Shown here: positions 1 through 5,575 of the stretch, piece by piece
How the letters are laid out: every line of letters starts with the position of its first letter
Numbering within the stretch: position 1 is the first letter of the stretch
NCBI GenBank assembly: GCA_017427625.1
Contig: JAFRSL010000068.1
Location: 1-6,395, forward strand
DNA length: 6,395 nucleotides
From: Synergistaceae bacterium
GTDB taxonomy: Bacteria > Synergistota > Synergistia > Synergistales > Aminobacteriaceae
Direction of reading: 5' to 3'
Notes under the pieces: model-generated
Told to the model about the DNA's origin: nothing
Databases searched by the model: none
The model's input: the letters and a program-made list of their open reading frames with translations, nothing else
Translations under genes and position numbers: made by a program

Positions 1-1492
1 ACTTCTGTATATCGTCGGAAATATCTTGTGATACTGCTGTTACTTCTGGTTTGTCCTCGCTGAGTGTTTCGACAGGCGCGGGAGTCTGCTCTGGTTTTCC
101 CTCGCCGACTTCTTCGACAGTTGCGGGAACTTCTTCAGGCTTGTCCTCACTTACGACCTCGACAGGTTCGGGAGTTTCTTCCGGCTTATCCTCGCTGACG
201 ACTTCGACAGGAGCAGGGACTTCCTCCGGCTTTTCTTCGACGACTTCCTCAACGGTTACGGGAGTCTGTTCTGGCTTGTCTTCGCTGACTTCTTCAACTG
301 GTACAGGAGTCTCCTCTGGCTTGTCCTCACTGACCACCTCCACAGGTGCAGGGACTTCTTCGGGCTTGTCCTCACTGACTGTTACAGGTGCGGGTGTTTC
401 TTCGGGTTCTTCGTCATCGCTTGTTTCCTCAACAATCATGATCGGGAGAACGTCCCCTGACTGCGCGTTATCCTGAGACACTGCCGGGCTTGCGAAAAGT
501 TCCTCGTCGTTAATCACAACGCTAGCCTTCTGCCTCAATGACTCTTCGTATGCTGAAAGCCTGTTGCGTTCCTCCTGCTGAGTGAGAAGCATCTTGATGT
601 CCCCGCTTACCTCGTCATAAGGAGTAGATCCCGCCTCAACGTGTGAGGCCTTCATCGCAACCGCATAATCTCCGCTCGAAATCTCGAACACAGGACTCAC
701 TGTCCCAATGTCAAGCGATGCAAGTACGCCAAGTGTCCCCGTAGTGAGCGCGCTTGAAGGAAGCATTACGGGCGTTTTCGTGATGTTGATTACGTCCATT
801 GATGCCGTGTCGTTTGAAACAACAACGTCCCAGCTCCCGCCGTCGGAAATCATTGCGCGGAATTTCTCAGCGTCTGCACTGTTGTTGAAGTCGGCCATGT
901 GTATCATGAATCCTTCCGGCCTTGAGAAGAGTATCCCCTTCATCGTCTCATAATACTCAACAGCCTTGTCCTCGCTGACCGTTACATCACCGATTGCCTC
1001 ACGCATTAACCTGTCCGCAGCCATCTGACGCGCAAGACTCTTCTTGTAGTCCTCAGGCTTTAACCCTGAATTTGCGAGAACCTGATAGAATGCCTCGCGT
1101 GTCGGGAAATATGTGTCGGCGTAATTCTTCATGGCCTGATCTGCCTCTGCGTCCGATACAGTGATTCCCTTCTCCTGAACTTCCTTTGTGAGCTGGGACT
1201 CAAGTATCGCCTGATCGAGTACCGACCTGTATATCGCGGGCATGTCGATCGATGTCATGCTCCTTGTGCTGTAGGTGCTGAGGTAATTCCTGAGACGCTG
1301 CTCGAGTTCGGAGCGCATTAGAGAGCGTCCGTTGATCTGTGCGACCTCGTAATCCGCCATCGTCCCGTCAGGATTTCGGGAAGGTGTCCTCCTTGTTCCC
1401 CTGCCTTCGTACATAAGGAACGTCGAAAGCAGGAAGGCAACGACAATTATTGCCATTATCCATTTCATTTGTGTACGCAGGAACTTCATCAT
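1..1492 (-). CDS. SurA/PpiD-like membrane-anchored periplasmic chaperone with Glu/Pro repeat tail (3' end outside window)
   Basis: The frame is open for 497 codons from an ATG at 1492 to the left edge, so the C-terminus is missing. Residues 3-10 are basic (KFLRTQMK), followed by one hydrophobic segment at about 11-27 (WIMAIIVVAFLLSTFLM). This is the signal-anchor layout of PpiD, with the bulk of the protein in the periplasm. Residues about 48-165 resemble the SurA_N chaperone fold: VAQINGRSLMRSELEQRL, then VLDQAILESQL, a conserved-type 'KGITVSDAEADQAM' segment, and 'SGLKPEDYKKSLARQ'. Residues about 180-345 occupy the place of a parvulin (PpiC) domain but lack its usual RHIL-type start; only MIHMADF is seen, so isomerase activity is doubtful. 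Residues 363-487 are a tandem repeat. The start is ATGATG; the first ATG lies 12 nt after AAGAAGG, the second 15 nt. The gene lies 81 nt downstream of polA on the same strand. Family assignment is fairly sure; function as an outer-membrane-protein folding chaperone is inferred. Confidence 0.8.
   Translation of the reverse strand, partial: MMKFLRTQMKWIMAIIVVAFLLSTFLMYEGRGTRRTPSRNPDGTMADYEVAQINGRSLMRSELEQRLRNYLSTYSTRSMTSIDMPAIYRSVLDQAILESQLTKEVQEKGITVSDAEADQAMKNYADTYFPTREAFYQVLANSGLKPEDYKKSLARQMAADRLMREAIGDVTVSEDKAVEYYETMKGILFSRPEGFMIHMADFNNSADAEKFRAMISDGGSWDVVVSNDTASMDVINITKTPVMLPSSALTTGTLGVLASLDIGTVSPVFEISSGDYAVAMKASHVEAGSTPYDEVSGDIKMLLTQQEERNRLSAYEESLRQKASVVINDEELFASPAVSQDNAQSGDVLPIMIVEETSDDEEPEETPAPVTVSEDKPEEVPAPVEVVSEDKPEETPVPVEEVSEDKPEQTPVTVEEVVEEKPEEVPAPVEVVSEDKPEETPEPVEVVSEDKPEEVPATVEEVGEGKPEQTPAPVETLSEDKPEVTAVSQDISDDIQK
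32..385 (-). repeat. 45-nt in-frame tandem repeat (about 8 units) encoding a 15-residue acidic Pro-rich motif
   Basis: Read on the minus strand, the units start at 385, 343, 298, 253, 208, 163, 118 and 73. The first has 14 residues and the last decays after about 14. The consensus is VEVVSEDKPEETPAP. Variants alternate VEVV/VEEV at the front and EVPAP/ETPVP/QTPVT at the back. A partial copy (PEETPAP) lies just upstream at 406-386. Synonymous codons differ widely between units (AGT/AGC, GAC/GAT, CCC/CCA/CCG/CCT), so the array is old and kept at protein level rather than freshly expanded. It probably forms an extended, negatively charged periplasmic stalk. This role is inferred. Confidence 0.92.
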
Positions 1493-1525
1493 GATTGAAT
1501 AAAACCTTCTTTCTGTGAATTTTGT

Positions 1526-1542
1526 ACTACGTAGTTTCTACG
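1526..1542. promoter_or_regulatory. Inverted-repeat cluster of CTACG motifs, possible operator
   Basis: The 10-bp perfect palindrome ACTACGTAGT lies at 1526-1535. It overlaps a second inverted repeat, CGTAG-TTT-CTACG, at 1530-1542. One further ACTACG copy lies at 1563-1568. All lie in the 81-nt gap before the chaperone gene, on either side of the candidate -10 at 1551-1556, a position that would suit a regulator. A weak RNA hairpin is the alternative. No regulator can be named. Confidence 0.3.
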
Positions 1543-1550
1543 ATTTTGTA

Positions 1551-1559
1551 ATTTTAGCA
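1551..1559 (-). promoter_or_regulatory. Candidate extended -10 promoter for the chaperone gene
   Basis: On the minus strand this reads TGCTAAAAT, a good match to the extended -10 form TGnTATAAT. No convincing -35 box lies 16-18 nt upstream. It would start transcription about 50 nt before the chaperone ATG. The rest of the 1493-1573 gap holds the CTACG repeats and the ribosome site, and I see no terminator after polA. Read-through from polA therefore remains possible. Confidence 0.35.
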
Positions 1560-1573
1560 TAAACTACGCAATT

Positions 1574-3928
1574 TTACACATCAGCTAGAGATTTTCCAGT
1601 TTTAGCCTCAGCTTCGAGGTGCGGAATTTCGCCGCCTGAGTTAATCATGATCCTGCGGAGATTTTGTGAGACCTCCTCAGAATCTTTCGCAGGACATTCG
1701 CAGACAAGTGAATCGTGAACTTGAAGGAACAGTTCAGCACAGCCAGATTTCGAGAAGTTTATCATTGCCCTCCTCGCAGTATCAGCAGCCGTGCCCTGTA
1801 TCGGTGAATTTATGAGTGCGCGGTCGAGTGCTTGGCCTTTGGCATTTATCCCCTTTATCGGCCTTATCCTTCCCGCAAGCGTCCGTGAGTATCCTCGTTT
1901 CTTCGCGTCATCAACAAGTCCGTCAAGAAATTTCTGAATGCCAGGAAGCGCGTCAAAGTACCGTGTCATTACGTCCTTCGCCTCAGCCCGTCCGACACCC
2001 AGCCTCTCGGAAAGCCCGAATGTACTCATGCCGTAGAGAAGCCCGAAATTTATCACCTTCGCGGCTCTTCTCATCTCAGGCGTAACAAACTCAGGGATTA
2101 CCCCGAATACCCATGAAGCTGTCTCAGTGTGAATGTCCCTTCCGTCAGCAAAAGCCTCAATCAATCTCTCCTCGCCCGACATGTAAGCGAGAACACGAAG
2201 CTCAATCTGCGAGTAATCCGCCGAGACAAAAACGTTCTCTGGGTTCACGGGGACGAGACCGGCCTTGATTTTTTCCGCCCACTTCCCGAACGTCGGTATG
2301 TTCTGCAAGTTGGGATCTCGTGAACTTAACCGCCCTGTTCCAGTGAATGAAGGCTCGAATGTCGTGTGAATTATCCCGTCTTTGTCGGCAGCTTTCTGAA
2401 GAGGAATGACGAAACCCGTCAGCATCTTTGAGAGTTCGCGGTATTCGAGAATCATTGCGGGAATTTCACCGCCCGGCTCGGATGCGAGTTTCTCAAGAAC
2501 TCCTGCCCCCGTTGAGTATGATTCCCTGTACTTCGTCTTTGCTGTGGGTGTGAAGCCTAGACGCTCGAATAGAAGCTGCGATACCTGCATGGGAGAATTT
2601 ATGTTTATCCTGAAGCCCGTTGAAGCTGTGAGCTGTACCTCGATGTCAGCGGTTCTACCCTCAAGCTCGGCCTGTAACGACGCGAATTTTTCAGGGTCAA
2701 GCCTGATTCCGTGATCCTCCATTTGAGTAAGCACGGGGATCAGCGGGAGGTCTAAATCGTTCATGACATTGCGGAGTCCATCGTAAGAGTCGATTTCAGC
2801 GTTTAGGCTTCCGGCAAGTTCAGCAAGATTTTCGCCCTCGTCAATGGCCTTGAGAATCGCGGGGAAATCCTTTCCTGTCTCGTCTGGGTGAAGGAGGTAA
2901 TACGCGGTCTTCAAGTCCCAAACTCTCGGAGCATAGGAAAATCTTTCGGGTGAACGACGTAATTCGTCCTTGTAGTCGCGGGTGATGATGTCGCATTCAG
3001 GGGGAGTGAAGGAGTCTTTGCGGTAAAATTCGCGGGGCAATGGCTTCTTCACGCTTCCTATCCGTTCGAGTACGCGGGTAAGCCCCAATCTCAACGCCAA
3101 TTCTTCAGCGGCCTCAAAATCAATCCTGTAACTCATGCAGTCATTCAAGAGAGCGTCTTCGTAATTTTCATCTCGAAGCTTTATGAGATTGTCGCGCCTC
3201 CATATTGCCGCGTCCCGTCCTGCCTCCTCAAACTTCTTACGCATAGATTTCGGCAGTTCGTTGAGTGAAGCATATATCGCCTCAAGAGTGGGATACTGAG
3301 CGAGGATCTTCTTTGCGTTTACGTCGCCGATGCCTTGAATGCCCTTGATGTTGTCTGCCTTGTCGCCAATCATTGCGAGGTAATCAGGCATTGAGGTAGG
3401 GTGAAAGCCATACTCCTTTGTGAATGAAGAAGTGTCGTAGATTTCCGCGCCTGATATGCCGTTCTTGATGGGCCTCATCATTCTTATATGCTCGCCGAGA
3501 ATTTGAAGGAGGTCTTTGTCGGACGAAAGTATAACCGCCTCATGGCCGTTACGTTCTGTAAGCCTCGCCAATGACGCGACTACATCATCAGCCTCTACCC
3601 CTTCGCGTATGATGACCTTTATCCCGCATTTGGACAATAATTCCTGAAGTATGGGGAGCTGTATTCTCAGGTCGTCAGCAAGAGGAGACCTTCCGGCTTT
3701 ATAGTCAGTGAGGAGTTCGTGTCGGAAAGTCTTTCCCTTTGCGTCGAAAACGGCGACAGTGCAGTCCGGCAATAATTCGTCCTGAACCTTGTAGAGCATG
3801 TTCATGAAGGCCGTGATCATACTCGTCGGAGTTCCGTCGGGCGCGGTAAGATTTGCGTGAAGAGCATGGAAGCCCCTGTGCGCGAGGCTGTGTCCGTCAA
3901 CAATTAGAAATGTTTTAATGTGAATCAC
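1574..3928 (-). CDS. polA: DNA polymerase I, 5' nuclease plus polymerase, proofreading domain eroded
   Basis: This is the repair and Okazaki-fragment-processing polymerase. Numbering is from the GTG at 3928. Residues about 6-285 are the 5'-3' FEN nuclease: D11, D62 in FDAKG, E112/D114/D115 in VEADDV, D137 and D139 in SSDKD, D189 and D192 in GDKADN, and a helix-hairpin-helix GIQGIGDVNAKKIL at 196-209. Residues about 395-784 are the family A polymerase: TGTGRLSSRDPNLQNIP at 529-545, motif A DYSQIELR with D571, motif B RRAAKVINFGLLYG with R621, K624, F628 and Y632, and motif C VHDS with D739. The middle, about 300-395, is about half the length of a normal 3'-5' exonuclease domain and has no DxE Exo I motif, so proofreading is predicted absent. 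At 784 residues it is shorter than E. coli (928) or Taq (832) enzyme. Motif C has HDS instead of the usual HDE. The start is uncertain: GTG at 3928, or ATT at 3919 with a better ribosome site. Confidence 0.97.
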   Translation of the reverse strand: MIHIKTFLIVDGHSLAHRGFHALHANLTAPDGTPTSMITAFMNMLYKVQDELLPDCTVAVFDAKGKTFRHELLTDYKAGRSPLADDLRIQLPILQELLSKCGIKVIIREGVEADDVVASLARLTERNGHEAVILSSDKDLLQILGEHIRMMRPIKNGISGAEIYDTSSFTKEYGFHPTSMPDYLAMIGDKADNIKGIQGIGDVNAKKILAQYPTLEAIYASLNELPKSMRKKFEEAGRDAAIWRRDNLIKLRDENYEDALLNDCMSYRIDFEAAEELALRLGLTRVLERIGSVKKPLPREFYRKDSFTPPECDIITRDYKDELRRSPERFSYAPRVWDLKTAYYLLHPDETGKDFPAILKAIDEGENLAELAGSLNAEIDSYDGLRNVMNDLDLPLIPVLTQMEDHGIRLDPEKFASLQAELEGRTADIEVQLTASTGFRININSPMQVSQLLFERLGFTPTAKTKYRESYSTGAGVLEKLASEPGGEIPAMILEYRELSKMLTGFVIPLQKAADKDGIIHTTFEPSFTGTGRLSSRDPNLQNIPTFGKWAEKIKAGLVPVNPENVFVSADYSQIELRVLAYMSGEERLIEAFADGRDIHTETASWVFGVIPEFVTPEMRRAAKVINFGLLYGMSTFGLSERLGVGRAEAKDVMTRYFDALPGIQKFLDGLVDDAKKRGYSRTLAGRIRPIKGINAKGQALDRALINSPIQGTAADTARRAMINFSKSGCAELFLQVHDSLVCECPAKDSEEVSQNLRRIMINSGGEIPHLEAEAKTGKSLADV

Positions 3929-3931
3929 CCC
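3923..3931 (-). promoter_or_regulatory. Shine-Dalgarno-like GGGGTGATT that overlaps the polA GTG start
   Basis: On the minus strand GGGGTGATT matches the anti-SD complement GGAGGTGAT at eight of nine positions counting the first G pair, and exactly over GGTGAT. The annotated GTG codon (3928-3926) sits inside it. The GTG itself has only ACGGG immediately before it and no purine tract at normal distance. Used as a ribosome site, the element would serve the in-frame ATT at 3919-3917, 8 nt after its GG core. That gives a protein starting M-KTFLIVDGHSL, close to the usual PolA N-terminus. Confidence 0.45.
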
Positions 3932-3952
3932 GTTAATTTGTAAGATGTGAGA

Positions 3953-3960
3953 ATTATAAT
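3953..3960. promoter_or_regulatory. Palindromic ATTATAAT giving a perfect -10 on both strands (divergent promoters)
   Basis: ATTATAAT is its own reverse complement. The plus strand reads TATAAT at 3955-3960, upstream of the macrodomain gene. The minus strand reads TATAAT at 3958-3953, upstream of polA. Both distances suit short leaders: about 25 nt to the macrodomain ATG and about 18-27 nt to the polA start. No strong -35 is seen on either side; TTAATT at 3933-3938 with a 16-nt spacer is the best plus-strand candidate. Confidence 0.55.
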
Positions 3961-3964
3961 ATGG

Positions 3965-3977
3965 CTGAAAATTTCAG
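3965..3977. promoter_or_regulatory. 13-bp dyad CTGAAAATTTCAG, possible operator of the ADP-ribosylation cluster
   Basis: Two 6-bp arms, CTGAAA and TTTCAG, flank one central base. The dyad begins 5 nt after the plus-strand -10, so it covers the expected start of transcription and lies on the upstream side of the minus-strand -10. A repressor bound here would block the macrodomain-SirTM promoter. It is short and AT-rich at its centre, so chance cannot be excluded. Confidence 0.3.
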
Positions 3978-3983
3978 GAAGGA
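3976..3983 (+). promoter_or_regulatory. Ribosome binding site AGGAAGGA, sets the macrodomain start
   Basis: AGGAAGGA ends 9 nt before the ATG at 3993 and 6 nt before an in-frame TTG at 3990. Both spacings are usable. ATG is preferred as the stronger initiation codon, giving a protein one residue shorter than the longest reading. Confidence 0.6.
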
Positions 3984-3992
3984 ACAATTTTG

Positions 3993-4748
3993 ATGGAAGA
4001 AAAATTACAGTACCTAATCGAGTATCTTCTTGACGAGATGCCGGAGTACAGGAACGACGCTAAGAACATCACTGACCCTTACATGTTGCTACGCTCATTG
4101 ATGAATCTCAGAGTGCCGGGAAAGATTTTGCCGCCCGAATTTCTCAGAGTACAGGACGAATATCTGTCGGCCATGAGAGATGCGAAGGGTGTAATTGACG
4201 CTGAGGGACTTCCAGAGATTCAGCCGGGAATATCGTTATGGCAAGGAGATATTACGCGCCTGAAGTGTGATGCAATCGTGAACGCTGCGAACTCGCTGAT
4301 GCTTGGGTGCTTCATACCGTGCCACAGGTGCATAGACAACGCGATACATTCATCGGCGGGATTACAGCTCAGGGACGAATGTTACAGCCTAATGAACGAA
4401 CAGGGCCATGAAGAACCAACTGGGCGCGCGAAAATCACAGGGGGCTACAATCTTCCGGCAAGGCACGTCATACACACAGTAGGGCCGGTAGTCTCGGGAG
4501 AACTTACGGACAAACACCGGCGTGAACTTGAGAGCTGTTACAGGTCATGCCTTGAATGTGCGGAGAGTAATGGGCTGAAGAGCATAGCGTTCTGCTGTAT
4601 ATCGACGGGAGAATTTCACTTCCCAAATGACGAGGCAGCTAGAATTGCTGTGAGGACGGTGAAGGAATTTCGGCATTCAGTCATCAAAGTAATATTCAAC
4701 GTCTTCAAGGATTACGATTACGAGCTATACGTAAAGGAGCTGCAATAA
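3993..4748 (+). CDS. Zinc-dependent macrodomain protein-ADP-ribose hydrolase (SirTM-linked class)
   Basis: 251 residues from ATG. Residues 1-75 are a helical extension typical of the SirTM-associated macrodomains. The macrodomain follows: ISLWQGDITRLKCDAIVNAAN at about 80-100 (GDIT 85-88 and NAAN 97-100 bind ADP-ribose), then GCFIPCHRCIDNAIHSSAG at 105-123. The C-x-P-x-H-x-C-I-D-N type segment, here with C106, C110, H111 and C113, is the hallmark of the zinc-containing branch, the metal sitting in the active site. GRAKITGGYNLPARHVIHTVGP at 144-165 and CCISTGEFHFPN at 201-212 complete the ligand loops. The family removes ADP-ribose put on protein by SirTM, in the cytoplasm. It is the first gene of a plus-strand cluster, divergent from polA, and its TAA shares one base with the SirTM ATG, so the two are probably translationally coupled. 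Family call is firm; the target protein is unknown. Confidence 0.93.
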   Translation: MEEKLQYLIEYLLDEMPEYRNDAKNITDPYMLLRSLMNLRVPGKILPPEFLRVQDEYLSAMRDAKGVIDAEGLPEIQPGISLWQGDITRLKCDAIVNAANSLMLGCFIPCHRCIDNAIHSSAGLQLRDECYSLMNEQGHEEPTGRAKITGGYNLPARHVIHTVGPVVSGELTDKHRRELESCYRSCLECAESNGLKSIAFCCISTGEFHFPNDEAARIAVRTVKEFRHSVIKVIFNVFKDYDYELYVKELQ

Positions 4749-5575
4749 TGATTGAGAGATTGAGGAAGGCACTCAATGAGGCTGAGGCGATAATAATCGG
4801 AGCGGGATCTGGGCTTTCGACATCGGCGGGATACACATACACGGGCGAGAGGTTCACAAAATACTTCTCAGACTTCGCGGAAAAATACGGCTTCAGCGAC
4901 ATGTATTCGGGGGGCTTCTACCCGTACCCAAGCCCCAATGAGTTCTGGTGCTATTGGAGCAGGTACATATTCATCAACCGTTATAGCGATATTCCCAAGC
5001 CCGTTTACTCCGACTTGCTGAGGCTCGTTGAGGGGAGAAACTACTTCGTCATAACAACGAACGTAGATCACTGTTTCCAGCGTTCGGGCTTCGAGAAGTC
5101 GAGGCTTTTCTACACTCAGGGCGATTACGGGCTGTTTCAGTGTTCAAAGCCTTGCCACAATAAGACCTACGACAACGAGGCCACAATCACGGCCATGATT
5201 GTGCGTCAACACGAGATGAGAGTCCCCGATGACCTTATCCCTCACTGTCCTGTTTGCGGTCGTCCAATGAGCATGAATTTGCGGAGTGATGACACATTCG
5301 TTGAAGATGAGGGCTGGCACGAAGCGGCTGAACGTTACGCTGATTTTCTCGAAACGAGCCATGACAGAAAGACGCTCTTCCTCGATTTGGGTTCGGGAAT
5401 GAACACGCCGGTAATCTTCAAGTTTCCGTTCTGGAAGATGACGAGGACATGGCCGGACGCGATTTATGCCTGCGTGAATCTCGGTGAGGCATATGTTCCT
5501 TCGAGGGCGGGAATTTCGGGGCGTTCAATCTGCATTGACGGTGATATTGGGGAAGTCCTGCGTGAATTACGGTGA
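4748..5575 (+). CDS. Class M sirtuin (SirTM), NAD-dependent protein ADP-ribosyltransferase
   Basis: 275 residues, starting at the ATG of the TAATG overlap, 8 nt after AAAGGAG (4733-4739). It has the NAD-binding GAGSGLSTSAGY at 18-29, then FWCYWSRYIFINRY at 66-79, ITTNVDHCFQ at 102-111 with N105 and D107, and TQGDYGLFQC at 123-132. Q124 stands where deacylase sirtuins have the catalytic His; this exchange marks SirTM, which transfers ADP-ribose rather than removing acyl groups. The structural zinc site is C132, C136, C167 and C170 (CSKPC and CPVC). LGSGMNTP at 214-221 and INIDGD-like ICIDGD at 261-266 fit the C-terminal Rossmann part. In Gram-positive pathogens SirTM modifies a lipoylated GcvH-like protein and the neighbouring macrodomain reverses it. 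Here no GcvH-L or lipoate ligase is seen in the window. The product is intact by motif and length. Confidence 0.94.
   Translation: MIERLRKALNEAEAIIIGAGSGLSTSAGYTYTGERFTKYFSDFAEKYGFSDMYSGGFYPYPSPNEFWCYWSRYIFINRYSDIPKPVYSDLLRLVEGRNYFVITTNVDHCFQRSGFEKSRLFYTQGDYGLFQCSKPCHNKTYDNEATITAMIVRQHEMRVPDDLIPHCPVCGRPMSMNLRSDDTFVEDEGWHEAAERYADFLETSHDRKTLFLDLGSGMNTPVIFKFPFWKMTRTWPDAIYACVNLGEAYVPSRAGISGRSICIDGDIGEVLRELR
5549..5555 (+). promoter_or_regulatory. Ribosome binding site GGGGAAG inside the SirTM 3' end, supports a GTG start at 5562
   Basis: GGGGAAG ends 6 nt before a GTG at 5562-5564, in the frame that stays open to the right edge. A protein starting here begins with NYGESETFE, where AlbA_2 domains of this class begin, so the start fits both spacing and homology. 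Confidence 0.55.

Noticed and set aside
32..406. The regularly spaced repeats as a CRISPR array
   Set aside because: The 45-nt units are contiguous without spacers, vary at third codon positions and are in frame with a long coding sequence.
51..476. Plus-strand Ser/Thr/Gly-rich repetitive reading frame, 141 codons
   Set aside because: It is the antisense shadow of the Glu/Pro tandem repeat of the minus-strand chaperone gene; the minus frame is continuous for 497 codons with recognisable domains.
708..953. Plus-strand reading frame of 81 codons
   Set aside because: Antisense to the chaperone gene, with no ribosome site or family resemblance.
1816..2714. Three plus-strand reading frames of 64-102 codons
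   Set aside because: All are antisense to conserved parts of polA, including motifs A and B, and have no recognisable motifs.
3938..3943. TTGTAA as a -35 box for the plus-strand TATAAT
   Set aside because: The spacer to the -10 would be only 11 nt, too short for a normal sigma-70 promoter.
3990..3992. TTG as the start of the macrodomain gene
   Set aside because: The ATG immediately after it has acceptable spacing from AGGAAGGA and is the stronger initiation codon.
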